44,323 bases of DNA from Rubellimicrobium thermophilum DSM 16684 (lineage in GTDB: Bacteria; Pseudomonadota; Alphaproteobacteria; Rhodobacterales; Rhodobacteraceae). The stretch lies in the NCBI RefSeq assembly GCF_000442315.1, contig NZ_KE557327.1, positions 1-44,323 on the forward strand, in the 5' to 3' direction. The position numbers were made by a program, and so were the translations under genes. A model generated the notes under the pieces. That model did no database searches, was not told the DNA's origin, and saw only the letters and a list, made by a program, of their open reading frames with translations. Positions 21,745 through 30,480 of the stretch are shown here, one piece after another; position 1 is the stretch's first letter, and every line of letters starts with the position of its first letter.

Positions 21745-22082
21745 CTTCGTCCCCTCCAGGGATCATGGCGGCGACATGTCGCCCCGCGCTGTCCGGCGGG
21801 GCATCGCGAGCAGCAGCCCGCCCGCGTCGTCCCGTCATTTGATCGCTTAGACCTTGCCGCAGTTTCGGGTCAATTGTGCCATGATTTTGCCGCAGCGACG
21901 GGCCTGTCTGGATCAGGCGCCGGCAAGACCGGCGACCGGCCATGCGGAGGAAGGCAGGCGGCGATCACCTGACCTTTCGGACAGGTCTGCTCTTCTCTGG
22001 CAGAAACAATCGCCCCGTCATTTTGGTGTCTGTTTCACTCATGGCACGGATCATGCAGGGCGGCGACTCGCAGGCCGGACGG

Positions 22083-22096
22083 TCACGGCGCCGTGA
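22083..22096. promoter_or_regulatory. Perfect 14-bp palindrome
   Basis: TCACGGCGCCGTGA reads identically on both strands. It lies 105-118 bp downstream of rfbA and 340 bp upstream of the sugar-phosphate transferase start. It could be an operator half of a pair with the dyad at 22115-22130 or part of an rfbA end structure. Confidence 0.35.
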
Positions 22097-22114
22097 TCTC
22101 CCCCGAAGGGGCGC

Positions 22115-22130
22115 TGTGCATCCATGCACA
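22115..22130. promoter_or_regulatory. 16-bp dyad TGTGCAT-CC-ATGCACA
   Basis: Seven-base arms are perfectly complementary around a 2-bp centre. The centre is 33 bp from the centre of the palindrome at 22083-22096, roughly three helical turns, so both would face the same side of the DNA. A stem with a 2-nt loop is unfavourable in RNA, which favours protein binding. Confidence 0.4.
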
Positions 22131-22200
22131 ATGGCGGCCGGGGGCGGCAATTGTTGCCTTGCCCGATTCGGTCCGCCTTCGCCCCGGCGATCGGCGCGAA

Positions 22201-23161
22201 TCAGCGCCCCTCCTTGACCAGCCGTTCGAGATAGCGCCCATAGGCGGTCTTGCCGAAGAGCCGGGCGCGCGCCAGCAGGGCCTCGTCGTCGATCCAGCCC
22301 ATGCGCCAGGCCACCTCGTCGGGGCTGCCCGTCTGCAGGCCCTGCCTCTCCTCGAGGGTGCGCACGAACAGCCCCGCATCGAGCAGCGAGGCATGGGTGC
22401 CCGTGTCGAGCCAGGCATAGCCCCGCCCCATGGTGCGCACGGTCAGTCGGCCTTCGGCGAGATAGCTTTCGAGAAGCGTGACGATCTCGAGCTCGCCCCG
22501 CGCGGAGGGGCGGACGGCGCGGGCGCGTTCGGGCGCCGTGCCGTCGAGGAAATAGAGCCCCGTGACGGCATAGTTCGACGGCGGCCGGGCGGGCTTTTCG
22601 ATCAGGGCCGAGACGCGCCCCGTGCTGTCGAAGGCAACCACGCCATAGCGTTCGGGATCGGCGACATGATAGCCGAAGACGGTGCCCCCTTCGGCCTGCC
22701 GGTCGGCCTCGGCCAGAAGCTGGGGCAGGCCATGGCCGAAGAAGATGTTGTCGCCCAGCACCATCGCCGAGGGGCGTCCGCCCAGGAAGGCTTCGGCCAG
22801 CAGATAGGCCTGGGCCAGGCCTTCGGGCGCGGGCTGGACGAGATAGCTCAGCGACAGGCCCCATTGCCCGCCATCGCCCAGCGTGCGGCGGAACTGGTCC
22901 TGATCCTGCGGGGTGGTGATGACCGCGATCTCGCGGATCCCGGCCAGCATCAGCACGCTGAGCGGGTAATAGATCATCGGCTTGTCATAGACCGGCAGGA
23001 GCTGCTTGGAGACGCCGAGCGTGATCGGATAGAGCCGCGTCCCCGATCCCCCGGCCAGGATGATCCCCCGCCGGCCCGTCGTCGCCGGCCCCCTCGCCCG
23101 CCCCCCCCGCCGGTCCTGCCGTCTGCCCGGCCGGCCTCGGCTCCTTGGCGGCGGGGGTCAC
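22201..23161 (-). CDS. rfbA: Glucose-1-phosphate thymidylyltransferase (one frameshift)
   Basis: Makes dTDP-glucose, the first step of dTDP-rhamnose synthesis. Motifs: RRGIILAGGSGTRLYP (nucleotide binding), KQLLPVYDKPMIYYPLSVLM, LGDNIFFGHG, YHVADPERYGVVAFD, EKPARPPSNYAVTGLYF and WLDTGTH. No in-frame start exists between the upstream stop and the LAGG motif. The gene becomes complete (319 residues) if one base is removed from the 8-base C run at 23101-23108; it then starts at GTG 23161, overlapping the rfbC stop as GTGA, with an unusual Ala/Gly/Pro-rich extension of about 28 residues before RRGIIL. Usual family length is about 290. The extension is as read from the corrected frame and not independently supported. 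Confidence 0.9.
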
Positions 23162-23727
23162 GGGCGGTCTCCCATGCGGAAGGGGGTCGTCCAGTCGCGC
23201 CAGCGCGGGGCGGCGCGGTCCTTGTCCGACAGATGGGCCGCGGCCGGGTCCACGCCCCAGTCGATGGCCAGATCGGGGTCGTCCCAGGCCACCGCCCCGT
23301 CATGGGCCGGCGACCAGGTGTCGGTGCATTTGTAGGCGACATGCGTCATCGGCTCGCGCGTGACGAAGCCGTGCAGGAAGCCTTCGGGAATCAGGAGCTG
23401 GCGCCCGTTGGCGGCCGATAGCTCCACCGCGACATGGGCGCCGAAACTGGGCGATCCCTCGCGCGCATCCACTGCCACGTCGAGGATCGCCCCCGCGAGC
23501 ACGCGCACGAGCTTGGCCTGCGCGCGGGGCGGGGCCTGATAATGCAGCCCCCGCACCGTGCCGGCGGCGATGCTCATCGAGTGATTGTCCTGCGCCCAGT
23601 CGAGATCGAACCCCGCCTCGCGCATGCGGTCGCGGTTCCAGCTCTCCTCGAACCAGCCGCGGGCATCCGCATGCCGGCGGGGCGTCAGGATCCAGACCCC
23701 TTCGATGGCTGTCGGTTCGATCTGCAT
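23158..23727 (-). CDS. rfbC: dTDP-4-dehydrorhamnose 3,5-epimerase
   Basis: 189-residue cupin epimerase converting dTDP-4-keto-6-deoxyglucose to the L-lyxo sugar. Visible motifs: [12 protein letters not shown] with the catalytic His, [23 protein letters not shown], and [14 protein letters not shown] with the conserved Tyr. ATG 23727 is preferred over an ATG 54 bp upstream because GGAGAGGG lies 7 nt before it and the family starts MxIxPTxIEGV. Its stop overlaps the rfbA GTG start. The dehydratase rfbB and reductase rfbD needed for dTDP-L-rhamnose are not in this window. Confidence 0.93.
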   Translation of the reverse strand: MQIEPTAIEGVWILTPRRHADARGWFEESWNRDRMREAGFDLDWAQDNHSMSIAAGTVRGLHYQAPPRAQAKLVRVLAGAILDVAVDAREGSPSFGAHVAVELSAANGRQLLIPEGFLHGFVTREPMTHVAYKCTDTWSPAHDGAVAWDDPDLAIDWGVDPAAAHLSDKDRAAPRWRDWTTPFRMGDRP

Positions 23728-23847
23728 GATGGATCCCTCTCCGCCCTGTGCGCTGTAACAGGGCCGCGGCCGCGCTGTCACCGGCCGATGCGGGCTTTTG
23801 CCTGCGCGGCGGCTCGGCTAAGGCAGATGCGCAACGGAGCCTGTCCC

Positions 23848-24954
23848 ATGAGCCTCAACCAGTTCGGCCATCTTCTGCGCGTTACCACCTGGGGCGAAAG
23901 CCATGGGCCGGCCATCGGGGCGGTCGTGGACGGGTGCCCGCCGGGGCTTCCCCTGTCGGAGGAGGATATCCAGCCCTGGCTGGACCGGCGCCGGCCCGGC
24001 CGGTCGCGCCTGACGACCCAGCGGCAGGAGGCGGATCGCGTGCGCATCCTCTCCGGCGTCTTCGAGGGGCGCACGACCGGCACCCCCATCAGCCTTCTCA
24101 TCGAGAATACCGACCAGCGGTCGAAGGATTATGGCGAGATCGCCCGCCGCTTCCGCCCCGGCCATGCGGATCTGACCTATCACCTCAAATACGGGCTGCG
24201 CGATTACCGCGGCGGGGGGCGATCGAGCGCCCGCGAAACCGCCGCCCGCGTCGCCGCCGGGGGCGTGGCGCGCGTCCTGCTGGCCGCCCTGGCGCCGGGC
24301 CTGCGGATCACCGGCTACATGGTGCAGATGGGCGACAGGCGCATCGACCGCGCCCGCTTCGACCCCGCGGAGATCGAACGCAACGACCTGTGGTGCCCCG
24401 ATCCGGTGGCCGCAGCCGAATGGGCCGACTATCTCGAATGGCTGCGCCGGGACGATCACAATTCGGTGGGAGCGGTGATCGAGGTGGTCGCCGAAGGCGT
24501 GCCCCCAGGCCTCGGCGCGCCCGTCTATGGCAAGCTCGACGCCGATCTGGCCGCCGCCTTCATGGGCATCAATGCCGTGAAGGGCGTCGAGATCGGCGCC
24601 GGCTTCGCCGCCGCCGCCCTGACCGGGCGCGACAATGCCGATGCGATCTTCCGCGATCCGGACGGAAGCCTGCGCTTCGGCTCCAACCATGCCGGCGGGA
24701 TCCTCGGCGGCATCAGCACCGGCCAGCCGGTCGTCGTCCGCTTTGCCGTCAAGCCGACATCCTCGATCCTCTCGCCCGTGCCCTCGGTCGATCTGGACGG
24801 CCAGCCCGTCGAGGTCGTCACCAAGGGGCGTCACGATCCCTGCGTCGGCATCCGCGCGGTTCCCGTGGGCGAGGCGATGATGGCCCTGGTGCTGGCCGAT
24901 CATCTGCTGCTGGACCGCGGGCAGACCGGCGGGCAGCGCGGCCGCATCGGCTGA
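23848..24954 (+). CDS. aroC: Chorismate synthase
   Basis: 368-residue AroC, the usual length; it converts 5-enolpyruvylshikimate-3-phosphate to chorismate using reduced FMN. Signatures: [18 protein letters not shown] at the N terminus, [17 protein letters not shown], the [16 protein letters not shown] block, [34 protein letters not shown] and the late [17 protein letters not shown]. The start has AACGGAG 8 nt upstream. It diverges from rfbC, with 120 bp between starts, and is not part of the polysaccharide cluster. Confidence 0.98.
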   Translation: MSLNQFGHLLRVTTWGESHGPAIGAVVDGCPPGLPLSEEDIQPWLDRRRPGRSRLTTQRQEADRVRILSGVFEGRTTGTPISLLIENTDQRSKDYGEIARRFRPGHADLTYHLKYGLRDYRGGGRSSARETAARVAAGGVARVLLAALAPGLRITGYMVQMGDRRIDRARFDPAEIERNDLWCPDPVAAAEWADYLEWLRRDDHNSVGAVIEVVAEGVPPGLGAPVYGKLDADLAAAFMGINAVKGVEIGAGFAAAALTGRDNADAIFRDPDGSLRFGSNHAGGILGGISTGQPVVVRFAVKPTSSILSPVPSVDLDGQPVEVVTKGRHDPCVGIRAVPVGEAMMALVLADHLLLDRGQTGGQRGRIG

Positions 24955-24955
24955 T

Positions 24956-24975
24956 CCCCGGTCGATCGGCCGGGG
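24956..24975 (+). terminator. Hairpin after aroC
   Basis: CCCCGG-TCGATCGG-CCGGGG begins two bases after the aroC stop codon. The stem is strong but has no T-run behind it, as is common in very GC-rich genomes. Confidence 0.45.
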
Positions 24976-25006
24976 GGCGCCGGGGGCGGGACAGGCCGCC
25001 AGCCCG

Positions 25007-25032
25007 CCCGGCAGCCAGACCCGGCAGCCAGA
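25007..25032. repeat. Tandem 13-bp duplication
   Basis: CCCGGCAGCCAGA occurs twice in direct succession, with a decayed third copy behind it (CCCGACAGACGGA). It is non-coding, between the convergent ends of aroC and the PRC-barrel gene, so probably a replication-slippage product. Confidence 0.7.
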
Positions 25033-25082
25033 CCCGACAGACGGACAGGCCGCGCGGCCCTGCCGCACAGCCTGCCGGACGC

Positions 25083-25125
25083 CGGATCCGTTCCCTGGAG
25101 GGATCCGCCCCCGGATCTCAGATCC
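25083..25125 (-). terminator. Hairpins at the 3' end of the PRC-barrel gene
   Basis: CGGATCC-N11-GGATCCG (25083-25107) follows the stop codon in the minus direction, and a smaller GGATCT/AGATCC dyad (25113-25125) overlaps the stop itself. With the aroC hairpin they separate the convergent genes. Confidence 0.45.
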
Positions 25126-25477
25126 AGTAGGGCGGCACGCCGTAATGGCTGTAGGCGCGCTCTTCCCAGGAGCGGTCGCGATACCAGTCGTCCTTGCGTT
25201 CGGGCGCGTTGCGCAGCTGCTCCTCGGTGATGTCGGTCCGATAGCCGCCAAGGCGCGTGTCATAGCGCAGCTTGGTCCAGGGGATCGGATGGTGATCCTC
25301 TCCGATCCCGAGGAAACCGCCGAAGGACATCACCGCATAGGTGATCCGGCCGGATTCCTTGTCGATCACCAGGTGATCGATGGTGCCGATGCGCCTGTCG
25401 TCGGCCCCGTAGACGGCGGTCCCGTTCACGCGGTCCGAGCTGATGACGGTGCTGCCGGTCGTGTCGTAGTCGAACAT
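25118..25477 (-). CDS. PRC-barrel domain protein
   Basis: 119-residue soluble protein with one PRC-barrel fold (reaction-centre H-subunit type), at about residues 15-80: VYGADDRRIGTIDHLVIDKE, then ITYAVMSFGGFLGIGEDHHP and IPWTKLRYD. The acidic and aromatic tail (WYRDRSWEERAYSHYG, ending PPYWI) is typical of stand-alone alphaproteobacterial PRC proteins. ATG 25477 is chosen because GGAGGAAG is 4-5 nt upstream. The function of single-domain members is poorly known, with stress or envelope roles suggested. The neighbouring HU gene is in the same direction but separated by hairpins. Confidence 0.9.
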   Translation of the reverse strand: MFDYDTTGSTVISSDRVNGTAVYGADDRRIGTIDHLVIDKESGRITYAVMSFGGFLGIGEDHHPIPWTKLRYDTRLGGYRTDITEEQLRNAPERKDDWYRDRSWEERAYSHYGVPPYWI

Positions 25478-25506
25478 GATGCTTCCTCCGGGCACTACTG
25501 CCAGTT

Positions 25507-25526
25507 GCTGTTGCCCGGACAACAGC
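25507..25526 (-). promoter_or_regulatory. Hairpin in the PRC-barrel 5' region
   Basis: GCTGTTG-CCCGGA-CAACAGC is a perfect 7-bp stem with a 6-nt loop, 30-49 bp upstream of ATG 25477. It may be a 5' UTR hairpin or an operator; no regulator is identifiable. Confidence 0.35.
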
Positions 25527-25544
25527 CGGAGGAGGACAATGTTC

Positions 25545-25577
25545 CCCGCCATGCGGCGGGTCGGCAGAAGTCTGCCG
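25545..25577 (-). terminator. Two adjacent hairpins downstream of HU
   Basis: CCCGCC-ATGC-GGCGGG (25545-25560) and CGGCAGA-AG-TCTGCCG (25562-25577) lie about 50-85 bp past the HU stop in the minus direction. The first is a plausible terminator stem; the second has a 2-nt centre and may be an operator. Confidence 0.4.
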
Positions 25578-25628
25578 GGGCGGCCTGACCCCGGGGGAAC
25601 CGGGGCTGACCGCCCGATCGCGGCGGGA

Positions 25629-25916
25629 TCAGCGGTTGATCGAGTCCTTGAGCGCCTTGGCGACCGTGATCTTCACGACCTTGTCGGCCTCCTTGCGGAT
25701 CTGCTCCCCGGTCGAGGGGTTGCGGACCATCCGCTCGGGTCGCTCGCGGCAATAGATCTTGCCCACACCGGGCAGCGTGACGGCGCCGCCCTGGGCGACC
25801 GTCTCGGTGATGATGCCGGTCAGCGCATCGAGCATGGCACCGGCCGACTTCTTGTCGCTGCCCGTCCTGCTGGCCAGCTCGGCCACGAGCTGCGCCTTGG
25901 TCATCTGATTGGCCAT
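25629..25916 (-). CDS. hup: HU-family DNA-binding protein
   Basis: 95-residue bacterial histone-like protein. It starts MANQMTKAQLVAELASRTG (HU helices), followed by the hallmark GVGKIYCRERPERMVRNPSTG arm region and IRKEADKVVKITVAKALKD. The length fits HU. The conserved RNPxTG of the DNA-inserting arm is present as RNPSTG. The arm carries a cysteine (IYCRERP), which is less usual. CAGGAGA stands 7 nt before the ATG. It bends DNA and organises the nucleoid; as a homodimer it would act on its own. Confidence 0.95.
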   Translation of the reverse strand: MANQMTKAQLVAELASRTGSDKKSAGAMLDALTGIITETVAQGGAVTLPGVGKIYCRERPERMVRNPSTGEQIRKEADKVVKITVAKALKDSINR

Positions 25917-26060
25917 CGGATGTCTCCTGCTGTCTGTCTGTGCGTCTGTGCGGATGTCCGCTGCCCGCTCTCCTGCGGGCGTCTGCGGGGTTCATGCTGG
26001 AGCGTCATCCGCGTGCCTTGTCCAGCACAAAAGCGCCCGATTCCGTGGAAACGCTGCAAT

Positions 26061-27560
26061 TCACAGGAAGGCCGTTTCCGTGAAGCTACGCAGCTTGCGG
26101 CTGTGGAGCCGCTCGAGCGGCATCTCGCGCAGGAACTCCATCGCCCGGATGCCGATCAGCAGATGCCGCGCCACCTGGGTGCGGTAGAACTCCGAGGCCA
26201 TGCCGGGCAGCTTCAGCTCGCCATGCAGCGGCTTGTCGCTGACGCAGAGCAGCGTCCCGTAGGGCACGCGGAAGCGGAAGCCGTTGGCGGCGATGGTGGC
26301 GCTTTCCATGTCGAGCGCGATGGCCCGGCTCTGGCTCAGGCGCGCCACGGGGCCGGACTGGTCGCGCAGCTCCCAGTTGCGGTTGTCGATGGTCGCCACG
26401 GTGCCGGTGCGCATGATGCGCTTGAGGTCGTATTCCTCGAGGGCCGTCACCTCGGCCACCGCCCGCTGGAGGGCGATCTGGATCTCGGCCAGGGCGGGGA
26501 TCGGCACCCAGACCGGCAGATCGTCGTCGAGCACATGGTCCTCGCGCAGATAGGCATGGGCGAGGACGAAATCCCCGAGGCGCTGGGAATTGCGCAGCCC
26601 TGCGCAATGGCCGACCATCAGCCAGGCATGCGGGCGCAGCACGGCGATATGGTCCGTCGCCGTCTTGGCGTTGGACGGCCCGACCCCGATATTGACGAGG
26701 GTGATGCCCTGCGCCCCCTCGCGCTTGAGGTGATAGGTGGGCATCTGGGGCAGCTTGGCCGGCAGGGGCAGGGGGGCATCGGGCGTCTCGATCACGGCAT
26801 TGCCCGGCCCGACAAGGGCCGTATAGCCCGAATCCGCCCGGCCCAGCTGCTGGCGCGCATAGGCCTCGAACTCCTCGACATAGAACTGGTAGTTGGTGAA
26901 AAGGACGTGGTTCTGGAAATGTTCGGGGTCGGTGGCCGTGTAATGGGCCAGCCGGGCCAGGGAATAGTCCACCCGCTGCGCCGTGAAGGGGGCCAGCGGG
27001 ATGGACCCGTCCGGATAGCGGAATCCGTCGCCATTGACGATGTCGTCATGCATCGTGCTCAGATCGGGCACGTCGAAGACATCGCGCAGGGGGAACTCCA
27101 TCGCGCCCTCCTGCGGCACGGCCAGCCCCCCTTCGCCGCTGCCCACGGCGAAATGGATCGGGATCGGCGTCGAGGACGGACCGATCGTCACCGGCACGCC
27201 GTGATTGCGGATCAGCAGGCCGATCTGCTGTTCGAGATAGGCGGCGAAGAGGCGGGGGCGGGTGACGGTGGTCGAATAGATGCCCGGTTCGGCCACATGG
27301 CCGAAGGACAGGCGCGAATCGACGGGCTGGAAGCTCGAGGTGACGAAGCGGATCTCCGGATAGACGGCCCGCACGCGCCGCTCCGGGCGCCCATGGCGCA
27401 GCGCGGCGGCAAAGCGGTCGCGCAGGAAGGCCGTGGAGGTGTCGTGCAGCAGGCAGAGCCGCTCCACGGCCGCGCGCGGATCGGTGAAGGCCTCGGGGGC
27501 GGGCAGATCGGGACTGTCGAAGGAGGATGCGTCGAAAACCGTCGGCGCGCGGAATGTCAT
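26061..27560 (-). CDS. amn: AMP nucleosidase
   Basis: 499-residue enzyme hydrolysing AMP to adenine and ribose 5-phosphate; length matches the family. The N-terminal regulatory domain (about 1-180) has VDSRLSFGHVAEPGIYSTTV. The C-terminal nucleoside-phosphorylase-like domain has NIGVGPSNAKTATDHIAVLR, MVGHCAGLRNSQRLGDFVLA, REDHVLDDDLP, ALDMESATIAANGFRFRVPYG and CVSDKPLHGELKLPG. Its ATG overlaps the ade stop as ATGA (27557-27560), so both proteins are made together. In sequence they take AMP to adenine and then hypoxanthine, a salvage or adenylate-pool branch. Confidence 0.97.
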   Translation of the reverse strand: MTFRAPTVFDASSFDSPDLPAPEAFTDPRAAVERLCLLHDTSTAFLRDRFAAALRHGRPERRVRAVYPEIRFVTSSFQPVDSRLSFGHVAEPGIYSTTVTRPRLFAAYLEQQIGLLIRNHGVPVTIGPSSTPIPIHFAVGSGEGGLAVPQEGAMEFPLRDVFDVPDLSTMHDDIVNGDGFRYPDGSIPLAPFTAQRVDYSLARLAHYTATDPEHFQNHVLFTNYQFYVEEFEAYARQQLGRADSGYTALVGPGNAVIETPDAPLPLPAKLPQMPTYHLKREGAQGITLVNIGVGPSNAKTATDHIAVLRPHAWLMVGHCAGLRNSQRLGDFVLAHAYLREDHVLDDDLPVWVPIPALAEIQIALQRAVAEVTALEEYDLKRIMRTGTVATIDNRNWELRDQSGPVARLSQSRAIALDMESATIAANGFRFRVPYGTLLCVSDKPLHGELKLPGMASEFYRTQVARHLLIGIRAMEFLREMPLERLHSRKLRSFTETAFL

Positions 27561-29355
27561 GTGTTGCCCTCGAAGAGATCGACAAGGGTGAAGCGGCGCA
27601 CATCCACCAGCCCCAGATCGGTGAGCCGCAGCTCGGGGATCACCGCCAGGGCGAGCAGCGAATGCTGCATCACCGCATTGTTGAGCGCACAGCCCGTCGC
27701 CGCCATCGCCGCGACAAGGGCCTGCGCCTGTCCGGCGACCACAGCCGCCGGGGCGTCCGACATGAGCCCGGCGATGGGCAGGGGCACGCAGGCGGTCTCG
27801 GCGCCGTCCTGCCAGAGGGTGATGCCGCCGCCCAGTTCGGCCAGGCGGTTGGCGGCACGGGCCATCAGATCGCGGTCGGTGCCCGCGACGAGCAGGTGAT
27901 GGCAGTCATGCGCGACGCTGGAGGCGATGGCCATGCGCCCGCGATAGCCGAAGCCTGCGACGAAACCGCGACCGATGCGCCCGCTGGCGCGGTGCCGTTC
28001 CACCACCGCCAGATGTGCGACATCCCCTTCCGGTTCCACGAGGCCGTTCCGCACCGGCAGGTCGACCGACAGCGCCCGCGTCGGGGCCTGGTTCTCGACG
28101 ACGCCGATGACGCGCACCCGCAGGCGCTCGCGCCCGTCGGGGGCGGGGATGGCGAAATCCCCGGCCTCGAGGGGCGGGCCAAGCGGATGCTGCGGCGCAC
28201 ATCCTGTGGCCAGTCGAGCCGCGGACAGTCGGCCAGCAGCCGCCCCCCCTCGGCCACCAGGCGGCCCCTGGCCCAGACCCGCTCGATGGGCAGCCCGCGC
28301 AGGTCGGAGGTCAGGATCATGTCGGCGCGGCGGCCCGGCGCGATCGAGCCCAGCTCGCGTTCGAGGCCGAAATGGGTGGCGGTGTTCACCGTGGCCATCT
28401 GGAGGGCCACCAGCGGATCGAGCCCGCAGGCGATGGCATGGCGCAGCACCCGGTCCATGTGCCCCTCATGGACGAGGGTGCCGGAATGGCAGTCGTCGGT
28501 GCACAGGATGAAGTTGCGCGGATCGAGGCCGCGCCGGGTGATGGCGGTGATCTGGGCCTCCACGTCGTGCCAGGCCGATCCGAGCCGCAGCATCGCCCGC
28601 ATGCCCTGCCGGACGCGGGCCACCGCATCCTCCTCGCGCGTGCCTTCGTGGTCGTCGGCGGCGCCGCCGGCGGCATAGGCGTGGAAGGCGGGGCCCAGAT
28701 CGGGGCTGGCGTAATGGCCGCCCACCGTCTTGCCCGCCCGCATCGTCGCGGCCATCTCTGCCAGCATGCGGGGATCGCCCGCCACCACGCCGGGAAAGTT
28801 CATCATCTCGCCCAGGCCGATGATGCCGGGCCAGGTCATCGCCTCGGCGACATGGGTTTCGTCGATCGCAAAGCCCGTCGTCTCCAGCCCCGGCGCCGAG
28901 GGCGCGCAGGAGGGCATCTGCATGAGCATCGAGGCAGGCTGCAGGATGGCCTCGTCATGCATCAGCCGCACGCCCCGCAGGCCCAGCACATTGGCGATCT
29001 CATGGGGATCGCAGACCATCGTCGTGGTGCCATGGGGCAGGACGGCGGCGCAGAACCCCGCGGGGGTGAGCATCCCCGATTCGACATGCATATGTCCGTC
29101 GATCAGGCCGGGGATCAGGAATTGCCCCGCGGCCTCCACCACCTCGGTGCCCTCGCCGATGCAATGCGAGGCGTCGGGGCCCACATAGGCAAAGCGGCCC
29201 TGCGCGACGGCGACCTGCCAGCCGGGCAGCAGCTCGCGGCTCTGGACATTGGCAAGGGTGGCGCCGCGGATGACGAGATCGGCCGGGGCGCGGCCGGCGG
29301 CGACGGCGACAAGGCGGGGGGCGCAGTCGGCCCGGGAAGGGAAAGGCTGGTCCAT
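27557..29355 (-). CDS. ade: Adenine deaminase (one frameshift)
   Basis: 599 residues after restoring one missing base in the G run 28171-28174. It deaminates adenine to hypoxanthine and belongs to the amidohydrolase family. Motifs: LIPGLIDGHMHVESGM (metal-binding HxH, here HMH), HGTTTMVCDPHEIANVLG, LGEMMNFPGV with the bridging Glu, KTVGGHYASPDL, CTDDCHSGTLVHEGHMD, and GSIAPGRRADMI. The C-terminal domain after the break carries RMAIASSVAHDCHHLLVAGT and ALNNAVMQHSLLALAVIPELR, typical of Ade. The correct frame joins as RLARPLEAGDFAI. Coupled to amn by ATGA overlap. Confidence 0.95.
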
Positions 29356-29486
29356 GCTTCATATGCTCTGTCCCTGCGCCGCCGCGCAAGGGCGGGGACG
29401 GGTTGCGCCGGGGGGGGCAGGGGTGGCATGGGGGCGCCCGACCCGCAGGACCGCCACAGCCCTCGTCACAGCAGAAGGAGATGCGC

Positions 29487-30422
29487 ATGACCGGACCGGC
29501 CGAGGACGACCTTCCGCCCGAATTCCTCGGCATCCCGCCCGGGGCCTCCGGCACGCCGGCACATGACGAGGCCGGGCGCGCCCATCCGTTCCGCGACAGC
29601 GTCGAGGATCGGGAGATGGCCGAGCAGATCCCCGACACGCCGCAGACCCGCTCGCCGGCCTATCGGCTCGCCTTCGCCGACGAGGACTTCCTGCTGCGCG
29701 AGGACCTGCGACCCGTGCGCCTCCAGCTCGAGCTGCTCAAGCCGCAGCTCCTGCAGGACGAGGCGGGGATCGAATCCACCATCGTGCTGTTCGGCGGCGC
29801 ACGCATCCCCCCGCCCGAGGCGGCCCACACCGCGCGCACGCCGGTCCTCGCCGGGCTGTCGCGCTATTACGAGGAGGCCCGCCGCTTTGCCCGCCTCGCC
29901 ACCGAGGACTCGCTGATCCGCAGCCGCGGCCGGCGCGGCGTCATCGCCACCGGCGGCGGGCCGGGCGTCATGGAGGCCGGCAATCGCGGTGCCCAGGAGG
30001 CCGGAGGCCGCAGCATCGGCCTCAACATCGTGCTGCCGCACGAACAGGCGCCCAACGCCTATGTCACGCCGGAACTCTGCTTCAACTTCCACTACTTCGC
30101 CATCCGCAAGATGCATTTCCTGATGCGGGCCGAGGCGGTCTGCGTCTTTCCCGGCGGCTTCGGGACGATGGACGAGATGTTCGAATCGCTGACCCTGATC
30201 CAGACGGGGCGGATGGCGCGCGTGCCCTTCCTGCTCTTCGGCCGAGACTGGTGGGACAGCATCGTCAACTGGCGCGGGCTCGCCGAATCGGGAACCATCT
30301 CGCCCGAGGATCTCGATCTCTTTGCCTATGTCGAAACCGCCGAGGAGGCGCTCGAGCGCATCCGCCTCTGGCCGGGCAAGGGCGAGAAGCGCGAGATCAT
30401 CCCCGGCCGGACAGGCGGCTGA
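29487..30422 (+). CDS. LOG-family (TIGR00730) Rossmann-fold protein
   Basis: 311-residue protein of the lysine-decarboxylase-like LOG family. It shows GVIATGGGPGVMEAGNRGA and VFPGGFGTMDEMFE, the two signature motifs of the nucleotide 5'-monophosphate phosphoribohydrolase active site. About 110 N-terminal residues precede the core (LVxFGGARIPPPE-like opening at about 95), longer than the 180-200-residue LOG proteins and typical of the long alphaproteobacterial class. Members cleave purine nucleotide monophosphates, and its position beside the ade-amn purine genes fits. ATG 29487 is chosen because GAAGGAG is 7 nt upstream; ATG 29481 sits almost on that site. Confidence 0.88.
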   Translation: MTGPAEDDLPPEFLGIPPGASGTPAHDEAGRAHPFRDSVEDREMAEQIPDTPQTRSPAYRLAFADEDFLLREDLRPVRLQLELLKPQLLQDEAGIESTIVLFGGARIPPPEAAHTARTPVLAGLSRYYEEARRFARLATEDSLIRSRGRRGVIATGGGPGVMEAGNRGAQEAGGRSIGLNIVLPHEQAPNAYVTPELCFNFHYFAIRKMHFLMRAEAVCVFPGGFGTMDEMFESLTLIQTGRMARVPFLLFGRDWWDSIVNWRGLAESGTISPEDLDLFAYVETAEEALERIRLWPGKGEKREIIPGRTGG

Positions 30423-30480
30423 GCCGGCGGCCGGGGGCGGCCGGGGGGGGACGGGGGGGGACGGCGGCCGGCGGCCCCGG

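Larger units (their letters stand above)
21745..22200. promoter_or_regulatory. 456-bp control region between rfbA and the initiating transferase
   Basis: Longest gene-free stretch in the polysaccharide cluster, with AT-richer patches at 21864-21890 and 21990-22050. It holds a 9-bp direct repeat TTGCCGCAG (21854-21862, 21887-21895; 33 bp apart, about three helical turns) and two dyads listed separately. A 25-codon minus-strand ORF (22042-21965, starting MSETDTKMTGR) is open but lacks a clear ribosome site, so I do not call it. The promoter for the initiating-transferase gene must lie here; no exact -35/-10 pair is convincing. Confidence 0.45.

Noticed and set aside
21965..22042. 25-codon minus-strand ORF (MSETDTKMTGR start) in the polysaccharide control region
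   Set aside because: Composition is less biased than shadow frames, but no ribosome site or family is seen; noted only within the intergenic entry.
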